Of a stretch of 64,000 nucleotides of DNA, positions 20,854-33,259 are shown in pieces (within the stretch, counting starts at the first letter, position 1; each line of letters begins with the position of its first letter). Source of the stretch: Aedes albopictus (taxonomy: Eukaryota > Arthropoda > Insecta > Diptera > Culicidae); assembly GCF_035046485.1 (NCBI RefSeq), contig NC_085138.1, positions 67,448,580-67,512,579 on the forward strand, written 5' to 3'. The notes beneath the pieces were generated by a model, which saw nothing but the letters and a program-made list of their open reading frames with translations, did not search any database and was not told the DNA's origin. Position numbers and translations under genes: made by a program.

Positions 20854-22695
20854 GTATTCCAGCATAAATTTTCTCAGAAAATCTTCCAAGAGATATATTT
20901 TAATTTCTCCTGCATTGTTTTTTCTAGAAACTTTTCAAGAGAATCTTCTAGCAATTTCACCAGTTTCATCAAAAATAAAAAAATAAAAACTTATAGAAGA
21001 TAGTTTTCTGGGCATGTGTTCCAATTCCTATACCAAAGAATTATCGTCAAGCATAGAAAAAAAATCATTCAAATAATGTGCATAAGGCAAAATTTGGAAG
21101 GCATTTCCATGTAGGTGCTCCAATAATGTGCATTACATGTCACAGAAAGTTACACATTCCTCTGTTTCGTGCACATGTAAACAACGTTTCAGTCCGAAAA
21201 CCTTATTCCTTGAATCGTAAAACTAGCAAATCTCTTAATTTTTCGGAATGCATTTCCATTTTCATTCATCAACGGGATTAGAATCGGTCTTTTAGCAGAG
21301 TGGTAGGTAGCAACCATACCTACTGTGAAAAAGTTGCACTTTCTGGCCAGCAGCCCCATCAAGTAATGAACACACTTGTATCTGTGTGTTTGCTCTGCAA
21401 TGGGTGTAACTACTGCTACCCGTAATCCCATGACACGACACAGTAGTGGTATCAAAAGATAGCCATCATAAGTTAGGCCCAAATGGGCAAAACCACTTCG
21501 CCACAAATGTCATAATGCCTTCTCGTTTGGGGTGGACTGGGTATCCAGGTTCGGAGTGTGCAGAGCTTTTGTGATGTGGTCTCAAGTTCATTTGTCACCC
21601 CCGGCGTTATGATAGTCTGGGCGGGATGGAACCTAAGCTCAGTGCCGGATCTACCTGCCAAGTGACAGAGGTCGATTTTCGAGATTGAACCCAGATTTTG
21701 CAGGAGGCGACCAGAAGAAGTCCACTCATTGTTTGTAGCTTTTGCTACTATTTTGCCTTTTAGCAGTCACAACAGGAGTAGGCAAGCACTAGTCCCGAAC
21801 TGTCTTGATTGCATTCAAATAGAGTGTTCCAGCTCCAGCAAGCAGTCAGAGCAGGGTAATCGACCTATACGCCACATGGAAGACCGACGTACATGTTTCA
21901 TATTCATACTAGGCGACGGAGGCTGAAGAGGGGCCTAAAGCGGAATCCGAAGGCCAAAGGCACACTGTCAGTGACAACGGTCAGACGTGATTCAGAGGGG
22001 ATGGCAAAGGGAAAGTTTCTCAGATGGGATGATATTTTGCGGTGGGATGTCTACTTTCCCAAGCAGCAGCACACTTAACCTATATGACAAACTGACCCGG
22101 ATGCGGTGCGGTCCGGCTAGAGTCAGGTCAGGATCCATCTTAGGCTCAGAGGTGGTAGATGGGAAGCATGAGGGGTGTGCGGTGGCATAAGAAATGAGAC
22201 CCTTTTTTACGGTTCGTCACCAACCGAATGTGTCGGTTGCGTTGAGGCGTGCAAAATGTGTTCATCTTGTGAGTGGTGTGTATCGGTATGTATACAGGAT
22301 AGTGCGTTGACAAGTACGGCAACAATAACACCCACACTGAATGGTATGGTGAAGGCCGGGTCCGAACCGTAGATCTGTACTTAAAAGGAAGCGAAGGTGG
22401 GCTACAGGTTGGAATGTAGTAGGACACAAATGGGACGATCAAGTAAAGCATTCCTGTCATTCTGCTTGGGTTATTGTGTTGTTGATGTTGGACGTTTATT
22501 TATACAGCGAGATAGACGAAAGCGCAGGTATCCGGTTTGAGCCGGGGAATTATAAGCACATGCCAGGCGTTACAGCAGGTAACCGCGTGTACACAGAGGC
22601 GTACAACAGCTTTTATGGGAGAAAATTTGGAAAATCTGCAGAACGCATCTTTCAGTTCGCAACGTACTCTTGTGCTGTTTCAGACAACCTGAAAG
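20854..22695. other. Satellite remnant then unclassified sequence
   Basis: 12-mer traces end near 20960. From 21010 to 22695 I see no recognised gene, RNA or TE. GC-balanced stretches at 21300-21700 and 21900-22600 may be decayed retroelement or host sequence; short ORFs there (up to 105 codons) have no motif. Confidence 0.35.
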
Positions 22696-22699
22696 CAGC

Positions 22700-24680
22700 G
22701 TCCAATTCTTCCAGGAATTCGGTCAAGAAAGTTCTTCTGAGATTCCCTAAGGAATTCTTCCAGGGATTCACTCCGGAATTCCGTCTGTGATTCTTTCAGG
22801 AACAATTTGAGGGATTATTTTAAAGATATCTCCAATAGCTCTTTTTGGGATGCCTTCAGCAATTTCTCCTGGAATTCTTTCTGAAACTCCAATTAACCAA
22901 GACTTCCTCTAGGAATTGTTTAGGATTCCCTTAGAAATTCCTCTTGGGGTTGCTTCAGAAACTGCTTCAGGGATTCTTAATAAATTTCAGATCTGAGATT
23001 TCGTCAAGAATTTCAGAAATTTCTTTGGTACTTCCTCCTGAGATTTGTTTAGAAACTCGTCCTGGAATTCCCTCAGGAATTGCTCTTTGCATTTCCTTAC
23101 TTATTCTTCCTGAGATTACTCCAGGAATTTCTCAAGGGATTTCTCCAGAAATTCCTTTAGAAATTCTTCTAAGATTCCTCTGGGAATTCCTGCAGGGATT
23201 TCTATTAAAATTCCTACAGGGAGTCCTCCAGGAATTCCTCTAAGGAATTCCTATAGGGATTCCTCTAGGAATTCCTTCACGAATTTCTCCAGATCCTCCA
23301 TAGATACCTCAAGGAATTCCTCTAGAGACTCCTCCAGGATTTCGTCCCAGAACTCAACCAGGAATTCTTCCAGGGTTTTCTTGCCAGGATTATTCCTGGA
23401 CGTGCTCCAGTGATTTTTCAAGGAAATCCTCCAGGGATTTTATCTAGAGATTCCTCATGGAGTTTATGCAGGGATTCCTCCAGGAATTTCTCCAGAACTT
23501 TCTGAAGGATTTTTTCTAGAGATTGCTCCGCGAATTACTACAGGCATGTCTCCAGGAATTTCTGCATGAGTTCTTCCTGAAGTTTCTCCAGACATTCTTT
23601 CACGAATTCCTCTAGGAAAACCTCTAGGGATTGCTCCAGGAATTCCTCTTCGAAATCCTTCAAGAATACCTTCAGGCATTCCTTAAAAAGTTCCTCCAGC
23701 AATTTCTATAGGAATTCCTCCAGGTATTCCTCTAGGATTCCAGTCAGGGATTTCTCAAGGAATACCTTCAAGAATTACCGCCGGAATTCTTTCGAAAATT
23801 CCTCCATGAATTTCTTCAGAAATTCTACGAAATTCATCCAGGGATGCCGCCTGCAATTCCTTCAGAAATTACTACGGCAAATTCTCCAGGATTTTTTCCA
23901 GGAAATCCTCCAGAGGTTCCTTCAGAAATTCCCCCAGGTATTCCTCACCGAATTTATCCAGGTATTCCTCCTGGCATTCCTCAAGAATTTCATGCAGACA
24001 TTTATCCAGGGACTCCTTAAGGAATTCCATAAAGAAATCCTTCAGAAATTACTCAAGATATTTTTCAGAAATTACCCCAGGAATTTCTTCAGAAATTCCT
24101 ACATTAATTTCTCCAGGAAGTCCTCCAGGGATTCCTTCATAAATAATTTCAGGAATTCCACCAGGAAATTTCCAGGGATTCCTCCGTGAATTCTTCCAGA
24201 GTTTTCTCCAGGAATTTCTCCTCTAGAGATTCCTCCAGGAATTCCGCCAGAGAATCCTTCAGAAACTCCACCAGGAATTCCTTCACGTATTTACCAGCAA
24301 TTCCTTTGAGGATTCCTCTAAGGATTCTTCCAGAGATTCCTCCAGTAATTCCTCCAGATATTCGTCCTAGAATTCCACCTGAAATTCCTCCTGAACTTCC
24401 TCTAAGAATTTATTCAGAAATTTGTCCAGTGATTCTTCTGAAGGTTCCTTCAGGAATTCATTCAGGGATTCCTCCAGGAATCCTCCCATGAATTGTTTCA
24501 CAGAATTTCCCCAAAATTTCTCTAGGGATTTTTCCAGAAGTTCCTCCAGGCATTCCTCCAGAGGTTCCTCCAGAAATTGCTTCAGGAAATCATCCATAAA
24601 CTTCTCCAAGGATTTTTCTAAGAATTTCTTCAGAAGGTTTCTGCAGGAATTTGTAGAAGTCGCCTTATTCCAAGTCATTG
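22700..24680 (+). repeat. Long 12-bp satellite tract, moderately decayed
   Basis: Nearly 2 kb of units of the AATTCCTCCAGGAATT type in one orientation, with the phase slipping often. Repeat-driven ORFs reach 127 codons and are not genes. Confidence 0.9.
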
Positions 24681-24689
24681 CATTTTCAA

Positions 24690-25595
24690 TTTCTAAAGAT
24701 AACCAATAATGTTCACTACACCAGAGCTTTGGTCGTAGCGAATCTCTTTACAGCACTCATATTTCACCGCAACTGTTCAAACTCAAACTTTTATCGACAA
24801 GAAAAGCCCCAGCTAATGTCAGCAGCATGGATTCCGCTGTCACCCACTGCGTTGTAATGCACCCACTTTGGATCGACTAAGTGAGAAAACTGCAAGTACC
24901 CGCTACTGACTGTAGAGGTACTGAGTTGCGAACTATTTTATGCCGAGTCGTGGACAAGAAGAAGGACTACTTTCCCAACAGCGCCTGCCCGGAAAGTTTT
25001 AGAAACAATATCGTCTTCCTTCGGATTGTGAGAAAACTCTTTTCTTTCCGGTTAACTTTTCCCCGAAGGAAGTCCCCTCCGAGGAGGAAAGTGTTCCGCC
25101 GTCGTCAACGTCGGTTGATGACGACAAGCACTACGAAAGCGTTGTCCACCAGTTAGCCTGGGCTGGCAGATGAATGGGAGCAAGTATCGCTTTGTAGAAC
25201 CGAGTGGTTTTGCCCGCCGGCTGCGACGACAAACGGAGCGGGAAAATTTTCCATCCACTTTCATTATCGTTTTGTTATTTAAATTATGACAGTAAAGCGC
25301 ATTAAATTACATTACCTACTGTGCAGTTGGGGAGTTGACTGGATGCTATTACGAGAGATAGAGAGAGTGATGGAAAAACATTAGCATCAGATAATTGGCG
25401 CGCAAATTACCACAGAGATGGCGTTTTATGAGACCTTTATTTCACGATTTTTTTATTGTTTCATTCTGTTTTTGTCATAGTAAGTCTGATTATTGTAACG
25501 AAAAATAACCCCACTCTATGTACATTCAAGAAGGATTTTAATGGGATATTAAAATCGAGGATTCAACGAAGACATCTTGAATAGATAAATTACCT
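24690..25595. other. Low-copy-looking block, no gene supported
   Basis: GC-balanced sequence at 24880-25260 contains ORF 24881-25156 with basic residues but no recognised motif. The flanks are AT-rich. Confidence 0.35.
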
Positions 25596-25853
25596 CATAG
25601 CCACAGCTGTAAAGGTGTGGGTATTCGGCATGACCACGCTGGGCTGACAGGTTCGCTTCTCATTCAGTCCAGAAACTTTTGGTAATGCTTGACTTCCTTG
25701 GGCATAGAATATGATCGCGCTTGCACACGATATACACATGCAAAATGGTCATTGACAGAGGAAGCTCTCGGTTAATAACTGTGGAAGTGCTCATTGAATA
25801 CTGAGCTGTGAAGCAGGCTTTGTCTCTGTTGGAACGTTACTCCAAGAAGAATA
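25596..25853 (+). mobile_element. Feilai-like SINE, older copy
   Basis: Full-length alignment by eye to the 5585 copy, including GTATTCGGCATGACCACGCT, CACACGATATACACATGCAA and GGAAGCTCTCGGTTAATAAC. The B box is mutated, and no clear target duplication remains, so it is older than the 5585 copy. Confidence 0.85.
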
Positions 25854-27340
25854 AAAAAATGAAAGTTTTTTACCAGAATATGCGATTAATTTAAGAAAAG
25901 CTTTCGGCCTGTTTATGGACAGACTTGGTAGAATCCCAAAATGGCCGCCACAATGGCTGACTTTGGAACCTACTCACGATTTCTAGGGCACAAATCTATT
26001 TGTAATCAACACCACCGCACCTGAGCTTCTTATTTTAAGCTTATTACAAGTGAGCAAGAACAGAATAATTAAATTCACTGTTGTTTGAAGATTGCTTCTT
26101 GAGATTTGTGCGTCTGAAGTTCTGATGTACTGTTGAAGCAGGATTTAAAGACGTTTGTCCTTAATGGCCAACGATTATGGTGGTGTACTCTGCTCCTTTT
26201 TTACAACACTCGAACGAATGCTGCAAATGGTTATTGTCGTAATACCTTTCTTTGGGCTGTTAGTGGCCAGTCTGATGGTTTACATCATCGCTATCATGAT
26301 GTCATAATGTCTTGTGAAGAAATGAAATGAAAGAATGTTTTCATTTTTGTTTCTTCCATGTTAAATCAGCGAGAGATAGCTGGAATGGTTTTAAAACGCT
26401 GGTCTAGTTATTTTAAAGTTAATTAACGATAAAATTTTCCTCACAGCACCAGCGCCAGCGCTTAGAAATTTAAATGAAAACTTGCAAGATCAAAGCTAAC
26501 TATATGCAAACCAGTCGCTATTTCAAATGAAGTCTGAGTTGGATTTTTATTCAAATCGTCGATGGAAATTTCGCAAATGTTACGTCTGTTTGTCTGTGAG
26601 TTAGGTTACACATTTGTGTCCAAATAATCGTACGATATTGTGCGTCTCATATGCGTTTACAATGAAAAAAACTAAAAGTTACACTGTCGTCATTTGGAAA
26701 CGACTTTTGGTTGATACATGGAAACTAAACATTGACTTCGCAGTAACTGGTCTGGTAATTTGTTTTAGTTTTTGGTTTCGATGTAACAAGATAATGTCAA
26801 GAATGTAATTTTCTGAATTTGACAGTTCAGGAGCATATTACACGAAATCTACCATGTGACATTAATGTAGCTTCCGCAAACTTAAGGTTGCATTGTGATG
26901 TAATTTGATTTCTTGTTTCACTAATATTTACGAAGATTTTTGCGTGAGCGAATCATTGAATCCTGTTACTACCGATGGAACGCTCCACGCGTCCTGTGGC
27001 ATCGGCGTCCGTACGCCCAGGCTAGCTCACCTCTAAGGTATCTCAGGGTCGGCGACTGCTTGCTACGGGAGGACTCAATTTCATCGACCTTGAACATAAA
27101 TAGGACAAAGCAGATTAAATAAAGGGAAACCAAGGCTATCCTTCAACAATGAGTGGTACAAAACAACGAAATTAAGCTTAACATATTTATTTCTAAAGGA
27201 CTTTACATCAATATAAAAGGGAAAGGGGATTAGGATTCGGTGTGGTCGAGCTGGAACTGATGGGGCCCAATTCAGTGCGGTTAACAAACATTAACATGTA
27301 CGTGCATATTACTTGCCCACGCAGCTACAGGTCTTCAGAG
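25854..27340. other. AT-rich sequence, no gene supported
   Basis: A few short ORFs without motifs. The AAAATGGCCGCCACAATGG word at 25939 recurs in variants near 54000, 54885 and 56150 and probably marks a dispersed repeat. Confidence 0.35.
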
Positions 27341-28330
27341 GGGAGGATGCAGCAGTGACGTATCCGATACGGGGTCACGGACGATCGGCAGATGTCCTTG
27401 TTACGGCCTCGAATTCTTCAATGGGGAGGGCTATAGCGTATCCGGTTCGGGCCCACGATCGACAGCGGATCTCATGCAGGGGATCCTATGGGTTCGGATG
27501 CTTCAACGGGCGGCTTTACCAGTGGCGTATTCGGCTCGGGCCACGGATGTTCTTGTGCTCCACAGGTACGAAGGCGAATTGCTCGGTCGGTCTTATGGAG
27601 GCTGGTGGCAATCTTCGCCAATTGTGTGGTGATCACAGCTGGGATTGTGTCTGGCCCACGTGTTCTTCGACGTCTCACATGCCCGCTAGCGGTGAGGCAG
27701 CACATCGGATATAGGGTCCCAGTAAGCGGGGGCGAACCCGGCCGGACCTCACTAGAACCCGCACCTCAATGGCAAGTGTTGCCTACTACTCGCAGCGTGT
27801 TGCGCGACAATGACGGTAGCTCATCGGCCACCGCTCGCCGAATCTTTCGGTTTATCCTCGTACGAGAGGAGAGAAATCGGATGCCCGTACTTGGTCCAAC
27901 GTATTCGCTTCGGAAACACTCCCTGGGGTGAGTGTGGAGTTTTTCGGGCCAGACCCCGAGGGTTTCTTCGGATCACCAGAATTCTTCCGTTTTGGGGTAG
28001 ATAACAGGGAGTAGTCTATCTTCTGGGCGGCTCTTCCTTCTAGACGCGACGTCCACTTTCCTTCGAAATTAGCACACGGTCTTTTCTCGACGAGACTTCG
28101 GAAAACCGTCTATCTTTCACCAATGTTTTCTACTTTCTGCCAGTCTCCTCTTCTTTTTCCTCTCATTCCTTTTCATTCTCCCTCGTCTTCTCTTTCGGCC
28201 GGAACTATCGGCAGGGTTACCAACCTTATAGATCAATAATGGTCCTGTTGTATTTTTGGGCCCCGATGAGAGCCATAATTTATAGCACCAAGGTTCACGG
28301 TTGTATTAAGGGGAAAGGGAATGGGGCTGG
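27341..28330. other. Unclassified GC-rich block with an imperfect internal repeat
   Basis: The word GCGTATCCGGTTCGGGCCCA recurs in variants at about 27359, 27449 and 27526, giving overlapping ORFs of 133 and 147 codons on the plus strand and 77 on the minus. None has a recognised domain. The block ends in pyrimidine-rich sequence (28130-28195). It may be a retroelement leader or LTR-like segment. Confidence 0.35.
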
Positions 28331-28439
28331 GCCTAAGGAATTATGTTCTTTGTTTTTGTATTTACTGTCCACTCTGAATCTTTTAATAATCTATTTACAA
28401 TTATTGGACACTATTTAATAGTTTGATGTCCATAAACTG

Positions 28440-31375
28440 GGTTGTTTTTTGTCATTGGTACGATCGGTCGGTAACAATCCCTTGTGGAAAAATGAAGATT
28501 TTCAAACAGCAATCGAATTATCAATATTTATTCATGGACACCAACATCCCAACGACTTTGAGTACGAAGAAGTCTTTGAATACCAAAAAGCTAACTATGT
28601 CAATATAAAACGTAGACTATACAATATAAACTGGCAATCAACACTACGAAATGAAGGAAATGTCTAAAATGCTGTAAATCTTTTTTACAACATTATTTTC
28701 AAAATCATTCATGACGAAGTCCCTATAAAGAAAAAAAGACGTAATGTCAATTTTAAATATCCCGTCTGGTATAATAAACAAATAAAAAAATTGAAAAATC
28801 GCAAACAGAAAGCGCATAACATTTATAAAAAAATAATTGCAATGAAAATTTGGAAAAATATTTGGACATTTCTAATCAAGTAAATTTTGCCATTGATGCC
28901 GCATTTGAAGAGTGCAATGCCAAAACTGAAAATGAAATAAATTCTTGACCTAAGAATTTCTTCAACTACGTAAAAACTAATCTTAAATTTGACAATTTTC
29001 CATTCATCCTTTAATGAATCTTGATGAACACGTAGGCAACAATCCAGACGAAATATGCGACCTATTTGCATCATTTTACCAAGAAATTTACACTACTTTT
29101 TCAGAACATGACCGTGACCGAGACTTTTTTGAATGTATCCCTGAATTTCCTGTGGATATATCTCACAATAAAGTGACGGTACAAGACATCTTGAACGCAC
29201 TTAAAAATTTAGATGCTTCTAAAGGTGCTGGACCCGACGGCCTTCCTCCTGTATTTTTGAAGAATCTGGCTAAGGAGCTCACCACTTCACTGTTTTGGCT
29301 ATTTAAAAAATCTCTCGAAACAGGTGTCTTCCCCAAATCATGGAAAAGCTCTTTTTTGGTACCTATTTTCAAATCTGGCAAAAAATCTGACATACGTAAT
29401 TACCGTGGAGTTGCCATTATCTCGTGCATTCCTAAATTATTCGAAGCAATAATCAATAAAAATAGATTTGCTGAACTTAAGAATAGAATAACGCACATAC
29501 AACATGGATTCTATGAACGCTTAACCGCTACAAATTTATTGGAATTCATTACCATCGTGCGGGGCTACTTTTGAAATGCGGGGCTACTTTGGACGCTTTT
29601 GAGTATGGATTTTTTGAATTCGAAATATGGTTCAAATCTGTTTGATGTCTTTGGGACTATTATGAAACAATAGTATTCCCTCCATTTGGTTGAAATTAAT
29701 TTTCAAACAGACCGTTTATTGCTTGTCAGGACGCGAAAAAACATCGAATAAACCAATAAAATATATATAACGTATCAGAACATTTGGTCGGTAAGCATTG
29801 TTTCTACAGTTCATAAACTTCAAAGGGTTGATCAATTCATACAAAATGTATCAACGTAGCATATACAATCGAATATTTTTATCGTTATACATTATAAATG
29901 ACCATTTCATCCAAATAAAGGATAGATGGTTGCTTATTTCAGGCTATCTATATGGCAATATCACGCTGCTCATAATACCAAAGGTAGCACAGAACCATCT
30001 TCAAACGCATATATTTATTGAAATCATGTCTGATATAGTATACTACAGTGTTGGTACAAAGTGGTTTTCCAAATAACCCTAGAATTTTAAATGCAGTTCT
30101 GTTATAGATACAAATGTCCAAAGTAGCCCCCATCCGGTTCTATACGACATGTGTCCGATTGATGTATGGACAACTTTTTTGTTTATGGATGGATTTAGTT
30201 CAAATTTTGCATAAATCCTACATACATACTCACAATTATTGTGTGTAAAAATTGTAGAAATCCATTCACTACTCTGGGAGTTATAATGTCATAAAGTTGA
30301 AAAACCATGAAAAAGTGTAAAAAGAAGCCCCGCTCGACGGTAACTTTTCATTGACTGCAATGGATACTGGCAATCACGTAGAAGCTCTTTACACTGACTT
30401 TAGCAAGGCATTCGACCGCATAGATATTCCAATGCTACTCTTCAAACTACAAAAAATGGGTATAGAGCCCCGATTTCTTAAATGGCTTGAATCGTACCTT
30501 ACAAACCGCCAACATAAAATAAAAGTCAAAGGAAAAACATCACATCCCATTATAGTCACTTCAGGAGTACCTCAAGGTTCCCATCTGGGCCCTCTTTTAT
30601 TTATTCTTTACATTAACGACATTTCCTTCATCATGAAGAAAACAAAAGTGCTTATTTATGGCGACGATATGAAACTATTTATGGAAATAAGGAATCAAGA
30701 AGACATCAACATATTTCAGAATGAAATTCGCATATTCCACACATGGTGTTCGAAAAACCTACTAAAATTAAACATCAAAAAGTGTAATTTAATATAATTC
30801 ACCAGAAAATGAAACACACCAAACATATCAATTTCCTTAGGAGATCAGAATGTGGAAAAATGTAGTAGAGTTAGGGATTTAGGAGTAATCTTAGATTCTA
30901 AACTTAATTTCAATGACCACTACAATACCATTAAACATAGGGCAAATAATGTGCTTGGCTTCATAAAACGCCTAAGCTTTAATTTCGACCGCCCCTACAC
31001 AATAAAAACATTATATGTTGCCTATGTTAGGTCAATTCTGGAATATTGGTGCATTGTCTGGTCTCCATTTCAAAGTAAGCATATCGATCGCATTGAATCA
31101 GTACAAAAGCAATTTCTATTATATGCTCTTCGAACATTAGATTGGACTACATTTCCTCTTCCATCTTATGAAGCACGCTGTAGGCTTATCAATATTCAAA
31201 CACTGAAACAGCGTCGTGAAACTGCAATGGTTTTATTTGTTAACGACATCGTTTCGCAGCGAATTGATTCAACTGAAATCTTATCAAAATTAAACTTTTA
31301 CATACCCTCACGGCAATTGCGAAATCGACACTTGTTCAAAACTACCCAGTCGCACAAACTATGCCAAAAATGAAC
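28440..31375 (+). pseudogene. Jockey/CR1-type non-LTR retrotransposon (linker plus reverse transcriptase), split by a TIR element
   Basis: Before the break (to 29548) are the linker region, ASKGAGPDGLPPVFLKN and SDIRNYRGVAI, typical RT blocks 0-2. After the break (from 30344) come YTDFSKAFDRID, SGVPQGSHLGPLLFILYIND and the catalytic YGDD (30657-30668, usually YADD), then RVRDLGVILDSKLNF and the C-terminal domain ending at 31373. The upstream endonuclease is missing, frames shift before 29014, and two stops follow KKCNLI near 30797. The 3' UTR may run to AATAAA at about 31652. The enzyme would perform target-primed reverse transcription; this copy is dead. The clade call rests on block similarity only. 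Confidence 0.87.
29549..30343. mobile_element. TIR element inserted in the Jockey/CR1-type LINE
   Basis: The ends TTACCATCGTGCGGGGCT and the complement of the right end (TTACCGTCGAGCGGGGCT) match at 15-16 of 18 positions. The LINE protein resumes just after it. A second inverted pair sits inside: CGGGGCTACTTTGGAC at 29578 and GTCCAAAGTAGCCCC at 30118. No transposase ORF, and the target duplication is unclear. Could be two nested related MITEs. Confidence 0.7.
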
Positions 31376-32600
31376 CTTTGAATCAAATCATGAAACATTT
31401 ATAATCAACACTGTGACACTATTGACTTAACTATGTCGTGGCATAATTTAAAGAAATATTTTAACACTTTAAGAAATAACATCAGCAGTAGTACTTAAAA
31501 TATTTAAAAGCACAATTTATACACACATTCACCAGCATACACTATTTATATATTTTCTTATATGCATTTTATTAAAAATATGTACTAAAGCTTTAAGAAA
31601 TGAAACAAAAACTGTATGTATATGTCCTAGTCTACGTTGTTTGATGAAACTGAATAAACAAATTTCATGATGTCTGAGCAACCAAGATGTATACTGCAAA
31701 TATAGAACAGTTACGAGTAGTCTGAAGTGAAACGGCTATGCAATCTTTATTATTTTTTCTAAAATATTCCGTAATTTACAAGTGCTACTTGGGTGGTTAG
31801 ATCTATCCGATAAATAATTTGTACAGGGCCTGTTCATAGATCACGTACTTAGACCAAATTTTGGCCATCTTAGAAAATAAGAAAATTTCTAAAACAAGTA
31901 TAGTAGGACAAATACAGACATTTTTGTAGTAACGTCACGCCAAGAGGGCAAAGAAAACTTACTTTCAAGAACCAGCAGACAGTAAAACTTTCGCGTTCTT
32001 ATGATAAACAATGACTCCACCAGTTTTTCTTATGCTTTCCACCCAATCCAAACAGCTCGATAACAGCATCGATAACATTCTGGCCATCCTCTAGCCAGCT
32101 AATATTCTTTCATCATCCTGGAGTCTCTTAACGACAAGCTGACGACGACGTCGTCGTCGGCGTCGCCTTGTTCAAAAGTCGGGCCAACCCAAAGTATACA
32201 ACCGTTATATCGCGCCCACTCAGAGCACGACTCTAATCATCTCGGATATCATTGTTAGCTCATCATCAGATCAATCTCAAGAGAAAACGTTGAACATGCC
32301 ATTTTCCAGCTGTATAATGCACGTCATTCAATTCCAGACGATGCCAACCGAACGACTACAGGTACATGACGATGATGGCTGATGTACGTACCGTAGATCG
32401 GGGGTGATTTGATCTGCAAAATAGAACTGATGCTTCTAACAGACACAATATTGTGATGCTTATGCAATGCTTGTTATGATTCCTATAGACATTGTTGAAC
32501 TTTTTTTTCAAACATTCAATATTCAACTTACTGACTAATTACAATCACTCAAATTACACGTTATGCAACCTGTTTAACTTGTTTTGATTGACTTTCAAGA
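31376..32600. other. LINE 3' region then low-copy-looking sequence
   Basis: 31376-31665 is AT-rich and may be the LINE 3' UTR. GGGCCTGTTCATAGATCACG at 31828 resembles a lone Harbinger-type end. 31980-32480 is GC-balanced with a run of ACGACGTCGTCG words, unassigned. Confidence 0.35.
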
Positions 32601-32604
32601 CAAG

Positions 32605-33240
32605 TATTTTATACTGTTCCGACTTGTCGATCTTTCTTTTGTGGCCTTCCTCAGGGATTGCGTATATTAACATTTTACATAGACGAATAAGTGTAATCAG
32701 ATTGATACCTTTTGATTCCGCCCTATTTTGTTTATCCTTTGACAGATACGCGTATTTCAGCTACCACTTGTAATCTTCCTCAGTGTCAGTTATCCACACT
32801 GACACTGAAGAAGATTAGAAGTGGTAGCCGAAATACGCGTATCTCTCAAAGGATAAGCAAAATAGGGTGGAATTAAAAGGTACAAAACGGATTACACTCA
32901 TTCGTAGAGGGTATTCTGCTTAGAGGGTTCAAGAAGTCGGTACAAGATTTGACATAGAGCATAATACATAAAACATTGAATTTGGACTGACTATTGTCTA
33001 CCGTCAAGTGTCATGAATAATTTCTCCTGATTTGACCAAGAGAGGAGAGATAGGGTTTTCATGGTTTCCTGTCGTGATTGGATGGAATTATTTTGCAATA
33101 TTTCCTTACTTACTGTTCGATAATAAAGCAATTTTAGGAAACCTATGTTGTTCTATGTTAAATGTTGATATATGATTTCAGCAATTCCTAAAGAAGGCCA
33201 CAACAAAAGGTCGAAACGTCGAAAGAGTCAGAACAATGCT
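32605..33240. repeat. Nested inverted Penelope-terminal-repeat-like segments
   Basis: Outer pair: minus-strand 32605-32660 and plus-strand 33181-33240 share AAGGCCACAA, a GATCGA/GGTCGAAAC word and CTTGTCTTG. Inner pair: 32684-32790 and 32798-32904 are reverse complements, 107 bp each with a 7-bp centre and few mismatches. Both pairs resemble hammerhead-bearing ends (CTGA.GA … GAAA), and the inner arms carry the self-complementary TACGCGTA right after GAAA. I infer decayed Penelope-like terminal repeats. Confidence 0.6.
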
Positions 33241-33259
33241 TGTCTTGGTTTAATGACTG

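Noticed and set aside
27313..27931. Pair of overlapping plus-strand ORFs as genes
   Set aside because: They are in different frames over an imperfect repeat with a third open frame on the minus strand; no domain recognised.
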